DNA from: a virus
Length of the DNA stretch: 33,696 bases
Strand: one strand, 5' to 3'
Virus record (IMG/VR): IMGVR_UViG_3300028392_000190
Span: 1-33,696 of that record
A program made the translations under genes and the position numbers. Below, one piece after another: positions 1 to 9,117 of this stretch (positions within the stretch are counted from its first letter, which is position 1; every line of letters begins with the position of its first letter). Under the pieces are notes generated by a model. That model did not search any database. It saw only the letters and a program-made list of their open reading frames with translations, and was not told the DNA's origin.

Positions 1-1
1 T

Positions 2-904
2 TACATTATCGGTAACGGTAGTCAATTAACTGGATTGCCAGCTAGCTACGCTAATAGTAATGTTGCTAGCTTCTTAGCTGCTTTTGGTTCAAACACGATC
101 TCTACAACAGGTACACTTACAGGTAGTAGTCACTTAGGCGCAGTAGTATCCGCAAGTGGCAATATCACTGGCGGTAATGTATTAACCGGTGGTTTAGTAA
201 GTGCCACAGGTACAATTACAGGTAGTAGTCACTTAGGCGCAGTAGTATCCGCAAGTGGCAATATCACTGGCGGTAATGTATTAACCGGTGGTTTAGTAAG
301 TGCCACAGGTACAATTACAGGCAGTAGTCACTTAGGCGCAGTAGTATCCGCAAGTGGTAACATAACTGGTGGTAACCTATTAACTAGTGGATCAATTAGC
401 GCAACTGGTAACATAACTGGTAACATTCTCACTAACAGTATCGTAAATAGTGGCACTAGCGCGACCGGTAATATTGGTTCTACAACAGTACCGTTTAACA
501 CAGTATTTGCCATAGCAACATCGGCACAGTACGCTGACTTAGCTGAGAATTACTTAGCTGATGCGGTATATACTCCGGGCACCGTTGTAAGTTTTGGCGG
601 TGATTATGAGGTTACCCAATGTGCTGTTGACGAAGATCCTACAGTAGCAGGTGTCGTTTCTACACAACCTGCTTATCAGATGAACGAAGGATTAAAAGGT
701 GATTTTGTGACTAGTGTTGCATTGATGGGTAGAGTGCCTTGTCGAGTAGTAGGTCCCGTCAAGAAAGGTGCGATGATGGTGTCTGCTGGCAATGGCATGG
801 CTAGAGCCGAAGCTAATCCTGCTATGGGATCAGTACTTGGAAAAGCCCTACAATCTTTTGATGGCAGCACAGGTGTTATTGAAATCGTGGTTGGAAGACT
901 GTAA
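2..904 (+). CDS. Tail fibre/adhesin-like repeat protein, 5' end missing
   Basis: The reading frame is open from base 2 and the start lies beyond the left edge; a TTG at 35 is inside the gene. The first visible residues include GNGSQLTGLP, the same repeat unit that fills the protein at 3843, so the two are paralogues. The middle consists of three 33-residue repeats (GSSHLGAVVSASGNIT...). The last ~125 residues are a different, non-repetitive domain starting near ADLAENY and containing an Asn-Glu-Gly-rich stretch and a GRVPCRVVG strand. This resembles the C-terminal domains that end many T4-like marine phage fibres and are sometimes annotated as peptidase_G2/IMC-like, intramolecular chaperone domains. 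I infer a trimeric fibre with host-surface contact. The function is not proven from sequence. Confidence 0.75.
   Translation, partial: YIIGNGSQLTGLPASYANSNVASFLAAFGSNTISTTGTLTGSSHLGAVVSASGNITGGNVLTGGLVSATGTITGSSHLGAVVSASGNITGGNVLTGGLVSATGTITGSSHLGAVVSASGNITGGNLLTSGSISATGNITGNILTNSIVNSGTSATGNIGSTTVPFNTVFAIATSAQYADLAENYLADAVYTPGTVVSFGGDYEVTQCAVDEDPTVAGVVSTQPAYQMNEGLKGDFVTSVALMGRVPCRVVGPVKKGAMMVSAGNGMARAEANPAMGSVLGKALQSFDGSTGVIEIVVGRL
107..403 (+). repeat. Three tandem 99-bp in-frame repeats inside the fibre gene
   Basis: Units begin at 107, 206 and 305 (each starts ACAGGTAC). Units 1 and 2 differ at a single base. Unit 3 is almost identical for its first ~50 bases and then diverges. The 99-bp period equals 33 codons, so gain or loss of a unit keeps the frame. 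Near-identity at the DNA level points to recent duplication or ongoing homogenisation. Confidence 0.95.
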
Positions 905-907
905 ATC

Positions 908-3811
908 ATGTCATCGCAACCTGTTTGGGTCACACCGGCTGGTAGCTTAGGAACTATAGCAGAGGGAGCCTTCTTTGAGTCAGTTCTCGACGCTACCACT
1001 GCTGATCTTAGTCCCATATTCTATACCGTCGTAGCAGGCGCATTGCCTTCGGGGATAGAATGTACAACAGGCGGCATCATACAAGGGGTACCAACTAATG
1101 TAGTTACGGTCGCTCAAGAAACGATAGCATCGGGTGCCGACATCACTAGCAAGTTTGCCATAAGAGCTTATACTGTCAGAGTCGTAAACGGTATAAGAGT
1201 AACTAATCGATTATCTGATAGAACTTTTACCATAACTGTAGCCGGGCAAAATGCTCCAGTATGGATCACACCCCCGGGATTGATAGAAGAATATTTTGAT
1301 GGGTCTTTGGTAGAACCTGGATACCAACTTCAATACACAAATGATAATCCAACTGGAATTCCTCCTGCGATCACATTAATTGCCGGAGCCTTGCCTCCGG
1401 GATTGACCGTAAGTAGTACAGGTTTGATTTCGGGCTATGTTGGGTTAAACCCGGTTATTACGACTCCCGCAGGGTTTAGCCGTAATGGACAGGGATTTAG
1501 CAGCTATCCGTTTGACTTTACATCGCAGACTCAGAATTACACTTATGAGTTTACATTGAGATTAACTGATGGCAGAACATCGACGATCCAGACTTTCAAT
1601 ATTTTGGTATGGACAACTGCTGCGTTTGACGCGTCGACCACACTGATAACTGCCGATAACACTTATCTCACAGCCAGTATAAGCAACGTCAACTATCCTG
1701 TACTGATCAATGCTGCGGGATCTATCGGAACTGTACCTAATAATACCTTCTTTGCTTATCAATTTATCGGCGAAGACATTGCCAGTGTCCAACTTGCTTA
1801 TCAAGGTATTAATCTACCACCGGGGTTAACACTTAATAGAGATACTGGTTGGTTATACGGATATATCCCTAACTTATATTTTACACAGATAACTTATGAC
1901 TTTAGTGTGTATGTTTATCAATATTCAAATCCATCGATATCAAGCCCTATATATGACTATAGTCTAACAGTGACAGGTCCGACATCAGCCGAAATCTATT
2001 GGAACTCCCCATCAAATCTAGGATCTATCTTTAATGGTGATACTAGTCTATTTTCCGTTGTGGCAACGTCAGCTAGTGGATTGCCACTACAATATTTTTT
2101 AGTCTCGGGCAGTAATAGTCGTTTACCTCAAGGATTGACTTTACATCCTACGGGGAATATAGTGGGTAGAGTGAGTTTTGATACTTTTAGTTTGGATAAC
2201 AATCTAACTACTTTTGATGTTAGTTCCGGTAACCCAACTACATTTGACCTAACTTATACATTTACTGTCAATGCTTCTAGTATTAATGGATATGCCAGTG
2301 TTAGTAAAACCTTTACTATTACAGTGGTAAGAAAATACGATTTACCTTACAACAATCTGTATATCACTTGCATGCCGCCCACAAACGATCGTCAGTTAAT
2401 AGCAAGTTTGCTACAAAACGCAACTATATTCCCGCCCTCATTATTATATAGACAAGATGATCCAAACTTTGGTTTGAGTAGAGAAGTCGTTTATTATCAT
2501 GCCTATGGTTTAACAGCCACTAGTCTAGAGGAGTACGTGCGAGCATTACAGCTCAATCACTACTGGAAAAATCTACAATTAGGCAGTATAGAAACGGCAC
2601 AGGCTCTAGATCCCGTCACTGGCGAAGTTATATACGAAGTAGTGTATAGTAAGATCATCGACACATTGGTCAACAATCAAGGCGTGAGTGTGGGCAAAGA
2701 GGTACAGGTTCCTTACCCGATCAATCCCAATACACAGTATCAGATCAATGAGGTGTATCCTAACTCCCTCGCCAATATGCGAGATCAAGTCATCGATGTA
2801 GTCGGGCAGGAAAGTAATATGCTACCGCTATGGATGTTGTCAAAACAAACGGATGGTAACGTATTAGGTTTCACCCCCGCCTGGGTCATAGCATATACAA
2901 AGCCAAATGCCAGCGGGCAGATAGCATATAATATCAGTACTCGATTTGGTGATCAGCTTAACCAGGTAGATTATACTGCCGATCGTTACGAATTAGACAA
3001 CTCATTAACTAATAATTGGAATACGACAGATATTACTACATTAAGTATAACTGATATTACGGTCAATGGGTATGAGGCTACGATCACTTACGGAGTACAG
3101 CCTACCCCGCCGTTTGTCATCGGAGAACAAGTTATTGTGGACAACGTCTACCCCAAGAGCTTCAATGGTAATTTTATCGTAGTAACGTGTTCTACTACAC
3201 AAGTGGTGGTCAATAGCATTAACATAGATACATGGATACGTGGCGGGATAGTATCTAGTACAGGCCATTGGTCGCCATCACCACCCCAGTCAACGACATT
3301 TGACATAAATTATCATTACATAGTAAGCGATGAGTATCCTTCATATGGCGGATCGGGATACACGGTGGGAACTATGCTCAAGATAGCAGGTACAGCGATA
3401 GGTGGAATCAGTCCCGACAATGATTGTTTAATTACTGTCAATACAGTTGATGATACTGGGGGAATCGTAAGCGCATTTTATTATGGTACTGCCAGTATAT
3501 TATCAGCAGGCAAAACATATAATAACGTCATCGCAACGGTGATTTCAGGAACTGGTTCCGGGGCATTGTGGAATATTACGATAATACCAGGTGTAGCGAC
3601 AGTATTTGATGGCGGCAGTGTAACCTTCAATGATCCCGCTAATATGGATACTAATACCAATGTATATGACAAATACTTGATGTTCCCAGATCGCAAAATT
3701 ATAGAATCACCACTACAGACCACCGCGACCTGGACTAACGAATATTCATCGACTGTAACTTGGGTCAATAATAGCGGACAACCTGTTAACTGGTTGAATA
3801 ACCTCGCATGA
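908..3811 (+). CDS. Large virion protein with Ig-like (He_PIG-type) modules
   Basis: A 967-residue protein starting 3 bases after the previous stop. The N-terminal half carries four copies of the putative-Ig signature LPxGL...G.I.G (GALPSGIECTTGGIIQG near residue 45, GALPPGLTVSSTGLISG near 158, NLPPGLTLNRDTGWLYG near 303, RLPQGLTLHPTGNIVG near 406). These are hallmarks of He_PIG/cadherin-like beta domains found in surface and phage adhesion proteins. From about residue 480 the sequence changes to a mixed, Tyr/Asn-rich region (FTPAWVIAYTKP near 655), then more beta-rich sequence. There is no signal peptide or membrane segment. Its place between two fibre genes suggests a long tail fibre, a baseplate-attached adhesin or a structural hub. 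The exact role is unknown. Confidence 0.7.
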   Translation: MSSQPVWVTPAGSLGTIAEGAFFESVLDATTADLSPIFYTVVAGALPSGIECTTGGIIQGVPTNVVTVAQETIASGADITSKFAIRAYTVRVVNGIRVTNRLSDRTFTITVAGQNAPVWITPPGLIEEYFDGSLVEPGYQLQYTNDNPTGIPPAITLIAGALPPGLTVSSTGLISGYVGLNPVITTPAGFSRNGQGFSSYPFDFTSQTQNYTYEFTLRLTDGRTSTIQTFNILVWTTAAFDASTTLITADNTYLTASISNVNYPVLINAAGSIGTVPNNTFFAYQFIGEDIASVQLAYQGINLPPGLTLNRDTGWLYGYIPNLYFTQITYDFSVYVYQYSNPSISSPIYDYSLTVTGPTSAEIYWNSPSNLGSIFNGDTSLFSVVATSASGLPLQYFLVSGSNSRLPQGLTLHPTGNIVGRVSFDTFSLDNNLTTFDVSSGNPTTFDLTYTFTVNASSINGYASVSKTFTITVVRKYDLPYNNLYITCMPPTNDRQLIASLLQNATIFPPSLLYRQDDPNFGLSREVVYYHAYGLTATSLEEYVRALQLNHYWKNLQLGSIETAQALDPVTGEVIYEVVYSKIIDTLVNNQGVSVGKEVQVPYPINPNTQYQINEVYPNSLANMRDQVIDVVGQESNMLPLWMLSKQTDGNVLGFTPAWVIAYTKPNASGQIAYNISTRFGDQLNQVDYTADRYELDNSLTNNWNTTDITTLSITDITVNGYEATITYGVQPTPPFVIGEQVIVDNVYPKSFNGNFIVVTCSTTQVVVNSINIDTWIRGGIVSSTGHWSPSPPQSTTFDINYHYIVSDEYPSYGGSGYTVGTMLKIAGTAIGGISPDNDCLITVNTVDDTGGIVSAFYYGTASILSAGKTYNNVIATVISGTGSGALWNITIIPGVATVFDGGSVTFNDPANMDTNTNVYDKYLMFPDRKIIESPLQTTATWTNEYSSTVTWVNNSGQPVNWLNNLA

Positions 3812-3829
3812 ATAGACTACTCAACTTCC

Positions 3830-3837
3830 TATAAATA
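3830..3837 (+). promoter_or_regulatory. T4-type late promoter box, perfect TATAAATA
   Basis: A perfect match to the T4 late consensus, ending 5 bases before the ATG at 3843. In T4 the transcript starts about 6 bases after the last A of the box, which would place +1 on the A of the ATG. Confidence 0.7.
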
Positions 3838-3842
3838 TCACT

Positions 3843-5627
3843 ATGACATCCCTATATATATTCGCAAATGATTCCGGAAGCATACCACTACAGGAATTAG
3901 ATTCTAATTTTGCTATTGTAAGCAGCTTATCCAATGTAGCAGTCACAGTTTCAGGAAATGCTCAGCCTAACATCACTAGCACAGGAACTCTCACTTCCCT
4001 AAGTGTGACTGGTAACATAAGTTCCATGGGTAACATCTCGGGCAATTACATAATCGGTAACGGTCACTTCTTAACCGGTATCTCCTCTGGTAACGGAAAT
4101 AGTAATTACAGTAACTCCAATGTAGCCAGTTATCTTACGGTACTGACGACTAATATCAATACCACAGCAGACATCACGGCAAGTTACTTTATAGGCAATG
4201 GCACTTTTTTAACAGGTTTATATAACAATTCTAATGTAGCTAATTACTTGCCGACTTTCTCGGGCAACTTGGCAGCAGGTAATATCAGTGTAAGTGGAAA
4301 TATTAAGGGAAATTATTTTATAGGCAATGGTAGACAGTTGACAGGCATCAGTGTTAATTCCTGGACTACCAAACCAAATTCTCCGCCGGCCAATGCTTCG
4401 GCGGGAGATTACTGGTTTAATTCTGTTACTGGCATCAAATATCAATACATTAATGACGGTCTGGGAAATAGTTGGGTCGATCAGAGTTTCCCAACATCAT
4501 TCCTCTCGATAACTACGGGAAGCATTTACAGCACTGGAGCGATCAGTTCAACTGGTAATATTGCTGGAAATTATTTTATAGGTAATGGTAGTCAATTGAC
4601 AGGGTTGCCGGCCACTTATGGAAATAGTAATGTAGCAGCCTTTCTTCCTACGTATAATGGAAATATCACTGCTAGTAACATAAGCACAACTGGCAATATC
4701 AAAGGCGCATACATCTTAGGTAATGGTAGTCAATTAACAGGATTACCGGCAGGCTATGCTAATAGTAATGCGGCTAGCTTTTTGGCTACGTTCGGATCTA
4801 ATGTAATCTCGACAACTGGTAATATAACTGCCAGCTATATTTTAGGAAATGGTAGTCAATTAACTGGCTTACCTGCCGGATATACTAATAGCAATGCTGC
4901 CAGTTTCCTAGCTGCTTTTGGTTCTAATACGATATCAACAACTGGTGCGATCACATCAGGTAACATAAACGGCGCAAATGTATTGACTGGCGGAGCGGTA
5001 AGTGCTGTTGGCAATATAAAAGGCAATTATATTTTAGGTAATGGTAGCCTATTGACTGGCTTAGCGGCAGGTTATTCTAATGCCAGCGCTGCCAGTTTCT
5101 TGGCTAGTTTTGGATCTAATTCTATTTCAACTAGTGGTAACATAACCAGCGGAAATATGTTGACCGGGGTTGTAAGCGCAAGTGGCAACATAAGTGGCAA
5201 TTACATCTTGGGTAATGGAAGTCAGTTAACCGGTATAAGCAGCGGTGGTACAAGTAGAACTACGGTCTCTACGACAACTGTTAGTCTAGGTAGTACCGCC
5301 TCGGCCACTGCTACTATCGCAATGGCCAAAGGATATTCCCTATACAGTATACAATCATCGGCCGGAGCATGGGTAACGGTTTATACAAGTGCCGCTGCAC
5401 AGAGTGCTGATGCTAGTAGAAGTATAACAACTGATCCAACTCCGGGCAGCGGAGTTATAGCAGAGTCTATAACGACTACCGCAACAACAACATATTTCAC
5501 CCCGGCGGTAATAGGGTTTAATAACGAAGTACCAGTGACTACTAACTCATATTTAAAAATCTATAATAATAGCGGATCAACACAAACAATTACAGTTACA
5601 TTGACCTATCTCAAGTTAGAGAGCTAA
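3843..5627 (+). CDS. Tail fibre-like protein with GNGSQLTGL repeats
   Basis: A 594-residue protein with at least seven copies of a unit built around N-Y/A-I/F-[IL]-GNG-x-x-LTG, each followed by a Ser/Asn-rich stretch such as SNVASFL and S.TGNI. Around residues 175-215 the repeats are interrupted by a WTTKPNSPP...GDYWFNS...YQYIND segment that resembles a small carbohydrate-binding or fibre-shaft insertion. The final ~130 residues are Thr/Ser-rich and non-repetitive and may form the tip. The repeat peptide is conserved while its codons differ from copy to copy, so these are older repeats than those in the left-edge gene. The start is the ATG directly after the TATAAATA box. There is no clear Shine-Dalgarno. 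A tail-fibre role is inferred from repeat type and neighbours. Confidence 0.75.
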   Translation: MTSLYIFANDSGSIPLQELDSNFAIVSSLSNVAVTVSGNAQPNITSTGTLTSLSVTGNISSMGNISGNYIIGNGHFLTGISSGNGNSNYSNSNVASYLTVLTTNINTTADITASYFIGNGTFLTGLYNNSNVANYLPTFSGNLAAGNISVSGNIKGNYFIGNGRQLTGISVNSWTTKPNSPPANASAGDYWFNSVTGIKYQYINDGLGNSWVDQSFPTSFLSITTGSIYSTGAISSTGNIAGNYFIGNGSQLTGLPATYGNSNVAAFLPTYNGNITASNISTTGNIKGAYILGNGSQLTGLPAGYANSNAASFLATFGSNVISTTGNITASYILGNGSQLTGLPAGYTNSNAASFLAAFGSNTISTTGAITSGNINGANVLTGGAVSAVGNIKGNYILGNGSLLTGLAAGYSNASAASFLASFGSNSISTSGNITSGNMLTGVVSASGNISGNYILGNGSQLTGISSGGTSRTTVSTTTVSLGSTASATATIAMAKGYSLYSIQSSAGAWVTVYTSAAAQSADASRSITTDPTPGSGVIAESITTTATTTYFTPAVIGFNNEVPVTTNSYLKIYNNSGSTQTITVTLTYLKLES

Positions 5628-5628
5628 T

Positions 5629-7281
5629 ATGGATCTACTGCCCAAAGTAATTTTAGCAAACAGCGAGATAACCACTCCCGTCGAGGCTACTGCCGCTACT
5701 TTAATCAACAGTGATTCGATTATAAGTTTCAATATAATAGTTTGCAGATCGGAATCAGTCACTGACTATGCCGCCAGTGTAATGGTCGGCGATAGCCCAG
5801 TATTGTCTTATACAGATTTTTGTGATAGATTTGGTTCATCTGATTCTGATATAGCTTTGGTCACTGACTTTGCTAATACCGCAGGGTTTATAATCGAAGA
5901 TACTCATTCTCCCAGTGCTACAGTGAAATTATCTGGAACAGTATCACAAATCAATGCGGCATTTGAAATTACACTACACACAGTTACTTTGCCCGACAGA
6001 TCATATATGAGTTATTCTGGGTCTATAAAAATACCTGCCTCATTAGTCGGCATCATCGAACATGTTTTGGGATTAGATACATCTGTAAAATTTGGCAGAA
6101 TCAAAAACTCTATATCACAAGCAACTGTGGGCCTAACCCCTCCACAAGTGGCTACCGCTTATAATTTTCCTAATAATAATGGATATGGGCAATGTATAGG
6201 TATATTAGAATGGGGTGGCGGTTACACCACTCAGAATCTTACATCTAGTTTTACTCCATTAGGATTAGCTAACCCAACTACAGTTGATATATTGACCGAC
6301 GGTGCCACCAATAATCCTTCAGATGTTGGCGATTCAGGTGAAGTTATGTTAGATATATTTGTAGCCGGAGCTGTATGCCCAAATTCTCTGTTTGCAATGT
6401 ACTTCGGTGGTGGCAACGGATCACCGTCGGGTCTAAACTGGTATAATAATTTCAATGCTGCTATACACGATACTGTCAATAACCCGTGTGTGCTTAGTAT
6501 TAGTTGGGGAGCAGGCGAAGTGTCGTATTGGCCATCTAATTACCCTCCGATATTTGATAGTTTATTCTCGCAGTCGGTAGCACTGGGAATAACGATGTTA
6601 GCCTCTTCGGGCGATTATGGGTCTACTTGGTCTAGTAGCTCACCCGAAGTATTATACCCGGCATCGAGTGTATATATTACAGCTTGCGGGGGAACCACTC
6701 TTCAATTAAGTGGGTCATCTAGATCGAGTGAGACAGGGTGGACTGGTAGTGGCGGAGGATTAAGTGTTCGAGAATCGCTACAATCTTGGCAAAGTGGATT
6801 ATCTTACACCACATATGGATATCCTAGCGGCCCGACGGGATCACCTGCCTCGCTAACTGTTCGAGGTGTTCCGGACATCGCCGGCAATGCTGATCCTGCG
6901 TCTGGATACAGTTTTTATTATAGTGCTAGTAATACATTTATTTCAGGGGTCGGTGGTACCAGCGCGGTATGCCCACTTATGGCAGGATTAATCGCGAGAC
7001 TAGTTCAACTTAGTGGTACTAGAATCGGATATGCCAATCCATTTTTCTATGCCAATCCCGGCGCATTTTATGATGTAACTTCGGGAGAAAATGCGGCTTA
7101 TGTTAACGGCTACACTTGTACCACAGGCTGGGACGCGGTTACCGGGCTAGGGGTGCCTATAGGTACTAGTCTTTATAAGATATTAAATACCGGAGCCGCG
7201 TTCCCTAAAAAGAATTTTGGGTTTAGACCCACCACCGGACCGACATATCCACGTATATCAACTGGAGCCAGAGTAAACTAG
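5629..7281 (+). CDS. Sedolisin-family (S53, kumamolisin-like) serine peptidase
   Basis: A complete 550-residue S53 peptidase. Residues ~1-165 look like the pro-kumamolisin activation domain. The catalytic set is all visible: Glu238 and Asp242 in GEVMLD, the oxyanion Asp329 in ASSGDYGS, and the nucleophile Ser445 in GGTSAVCP. The family's C-terminal calcium site is also present (Asp482 in YDVTSG and Asp502 in GWDAVTGLG). S53 enzymes cleave proteins, usually outside cells and often at low pH, after removing their own propeptide. There is no signal peptide, so it probably leaves the cell as part of the virion. It starts 1 base after the fibre gene and is probably translationally coupled. A virion-borne protease that cuts host surface proteins or processes the neighbouring fibres is the likeliest role. 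The family call is firm; the role is inferred. Confidence 0.93.
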   Translation: MDLLPKVILANSEITTPVEATAATLINSDSIISFNIIVCRSESVTDYAASVMVGDSPVLSYTDFCDRFGSSDSDIALVTDFANTAGFIIEDTHSPSATVKLSGTVSQINAAFEITLHTVTLPDRSYMSYSGSIKIPASLVGIIEHVLGLDTSVKFGRIKNSISQATVGLTPPQVATAYNFPNNNGYGQCIGILEWGGGYTTQNLTSSFTPLGLANPTTVDILTDGATNNPSDVGDSGEVMLDIFVAGAVCPNSLFAMYFGGGNGSPSGLNWYNNFNAAIHDTVNNPCVLSISWGAGEVSYWPSNYPPIFDSLFSQSVALGITMLASSGDYGSTWSSSSPEVLYPASSVYITACGGTTLQLSGSSRSSETGWTGSGGGLSVRESLQSWQSGLSYTTYGYPSGPTGSPASLTVRGVPDIAGNADPASGYSFYYSASNTFISGVGGTSAVCPLMAGLIARLVQLSGTRIGYANPFFYANPGAFYDVTSGENAAYVNGYTCTTGWDAVTGLGVPIGTSLYKILNTGAAFPKKNFGFRPTTGPTYPRISTGARVN

Positions 7282-8117
7282 CCCTTTCGCTTTAGACCAC
7301 CTAAGACAAAATCATCACCGGGTTGTTCTTTGGCAAACTTTGTTATAACACCGTTGTTACAGGCTTTGGTTCCGGTGGTACTTCCAGCACGTTTCCCCCT
7401 GTTCATTGAACCAAGAGTAAAATCGTCTCCGGGACAATTCACGGACATACGATCTATAACTCCATTTGTCCATTTTCGCATACCTTTAGTGGTAGCTAGT
7501 TGTTCGTATGTTTTCAAGCTGCCTAGAACCCATTCAGGGCCAGGACATTCTTTTGACATCTTCGTTTCTATACCGTTATTCCACCATTTTGTTCCTTTAT
7601 TATGTGCTTTTTGTTCGCCAGTTTGGATAGCTCCTTTCTTATATTCGGGACCAGGACACTCAAACGCCATCTTAGTATGAACACCGTCATTCCAAGCTGT
7701 CATGCCTTTTATAGGCGCGACATGTCCTAACTTACGTGCCGCTTGGGCGTGAGCTGCTGCTGCCCTAAGTTTGGCATATACTCTGCCAGTAATTCGTACA
7801 TTTTTATTTTTACTAAGGTAAGTGTCCATTAACCAAGCGGCGGCACTATCGACTTTATATTGGGCTTCTTTAGTATCTACCATCTTAGTCAAAAGTAAGT
7901 GGCATACGAAATGTTCGTGTTGGGTTAGCCACACCAGATTCTCAGCTACATCTGGATCGCCTGGTAGCCATCCTTTCCGTCCTTTGCGTTTTCTTTCTAT
8001 GTAAAATGATTCTGGTATGATGTGATGCTTGTCGTGATGTTTACGTATGCCACGAGCTTTTGCGTTATTGACGATGTTATAATACCACTGGGTATATTTG
8101 TTGTTTATAAATATCAT
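7278..8117 (-). CDS. HNH homing-type endonuclease with four C-terminal repeats
   Basis: 279 residues on the strand opposite to its neighbours. The N-terminus carries an HNH-type core: HHIIPES (His31-His32), NLVWLT (60-65) and HEHF (His67, His69). It is homologous in this part to the endonuclease at 24386 (HHIIPKS, NLVWLT, AEHLKAHLLL.KMVD). After a helical linker come four repeats spaced exactly 37 residues (starting at Gly138, 175, 212 and 249), each with the pattern G-x-x-x-W/C-x-[ND]-G ... PG-x-[ED]-[YWF]-x-x-G, probably DNA-recognition modules. It shares a palindromic CTAG with the sedolisin gene as stop codon on both strands. A GGGAG stretch lies ~9 bases upstream of its ATG. Likely a free-standing mobile endonuclease inserted in the tail region. 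Confidence 0.88.
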   Translation of the reverse strand: MIFINNKYTQWYYNIVNNAKARGIRKHHDKHHIIPESFYIERKRKGRKGWLPGDPDVAENLVWLTQHEHFVCHLLLTKMVDTKEAQYKVDSAAAWLMDTYLSKNKNVRITGRVYAKLRAAAAHAQAARKLGHVAPIKGMTAWNDGVHTKMAFECPGPEYKKGAIQTGEQKAHNKGTKWWNNGIETKMSKECPGPEWVLGSLKTYEQLATTKGMRKWTNGVIDRMSVNCPGDDFTLGSMNRGKRAGSTTGTKACNNGVITKFAKEQPGDDFVLGGLKRKG

Positions 8118-8200
8118 TGCTGGCGCTCCCTTTAGCGTTAGAGTAGTTGGATATCCCCATATCGCGAACTACACCTTTATTTATTTCGTTTGGTAAAAAT

Positions 8201-8208
8201 ACTAAATA
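8201..8208 (+). promoter_or_regulatory. Late-promoter-like box ACTAAATA
   Basis: A TAAATA core in the divergent gap between the HNH gene and the gene at 8231. The predicted +1 near 8214 would leave a ~17-base leader containing AAGGA, so this late gene would have a normal ribosome site, unlike several others in the window. Confidence 0.5.
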
Positions 8209-8230
8209 CGAGTACAGATAAGGACATAAA

Positions 8231-9109
8231 ATGACTAGTAACATCAATCCAAATAATATTAATGGGGCATTTCCTGTTGCCGGTGCAGATAATAACTCGC
8301 AAGGTTTCCGTGATAATTTTACTAACACTTCGACGAATTTTCAATTTGCCGCAAATGAGATAACTGACTTACAGAATAAAGCGATAGTATCAGCACAGTT
8401 AACCGGTGGCAATGTATTGACCACACAGAATAACATGTTGAATTCTCCTTTGATCAATGCTTTGATCAGTGATTTCGCTGCTAATGCCGTGTCATTAGGG
8501 GTCTTATCCGGAGCAGTTACTATAAACTACGTTGCTGGTCATTATCAGACAGTAACAACTGGCGCGCCGATATCATTATTCTTCACTAATTTTCCTATAG
8601 CTGGTCAATTGGGTTTTGTATCTGTACAGATCACAGTGGCTAGTATAGCACACACCGTTACCTTTCCTACCTCTGTAAGTATAAACTCAAAAGGAATACA
8701 GGGTTTAGATACCAGCACCAATGTTATGGAATTTGCCACAACAGGAGTTTATACCTTTACATTTACCACATCTAACGGCGGCACAACCGTTACTGTCAAT
8801 GAAACTAATAAAGCATTGCAGCCATTCAACGCAAGTTCGGAAAGTTTAGCCAGTGGCGGGGCAGCTAATCTATCTTTAACTACTTCTTATTTTAGTTCTG
8901 GCGGTGTCACTACATTAGGCGATGGTGTAGAAGGACAAATCAAAGTGTTAACTCAAACGGCATCGGGATCGATGATAGTAAATGTCAATAGTTACGGATG
9001 GACTGGGTCTGGGCAGGTGTCATTAACTAGTCAGGGTTCTGGATGTACTCTACAATATACTAATTCGAAATGGTATTGTATAGGTAACAATGGATGTGTG
9101 TTTGCCTAA
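8231..9109 (+). CDS. Fibre-like virion protein with NGAFPVAGxDNxSQGFRDNF head
   Basis: 292 residues. The first ~50 residues (INPNNINGAFPVAG, then DNNSQGFRDNF and a helical EITDLQNKA) match a head domain often seen at the N-terminus of fibre proteins in marine T4-like phages, where it probably anchors the protein to the virion. The rest is Ser/Thr/Gly-rich beta sequence, including a repeated TVTFPTSV / FTFTTSNGG pattern. The C-terminus, CTLQYTNSKWYCIGNNGCVF, holds three of the Cys residues and could be disulphide-linked or bind metal. It starts from an ATG with AAGGA ~8 bases upstream. Role inferred: fibre, tail spike or capsid fibre. Confidence 0.65.
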   Translation: MTSNINPNNINGAFPVAGADNNSQGFRDNFTNTSTNFQFAANEITDLQNKAIVSAQLTGGNVLTTQNNMLNSPLINALISDFAANAVSLGVLSGAVTINYVAGHYQTVTTGAPISLFFTNFPIAGQLGFVSVQITVASIAHTVTFPTSVSINSKGIQGLDTSTNVMEFATTGVYTFTFTTSNGGTTVTVNETNKALQPFNASSESLASGGAANLSLTTSYFSSGGVTTLGDGVEGQIKVLTQTASGSMIVNVNSYGWTGSGQVSLTSQGSGCTLQYTNSKWYCIGNNGCVFA

Positions 9110-9117
9110 GATAATTC

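Noticed and set aside
107-403. Possible CRISPR-like array
   Set aside because: Repeats are contiguous, 99 bp, in frame and coding; there are no short repeats with unique spacers.
676-1017. Reverse ORF of 113 codons spanning two genes
   Set aside because: It is antisense to the conserved fibre C-terminus and the start of the next gene, with no start signals.
7330-7680. Plus-strand ORF of 116 codons opposite the HNH gene
   Set aside because: It is antisense to clear HNH repeats; the protein has no patterned motifs and the reverse strand explains the region.
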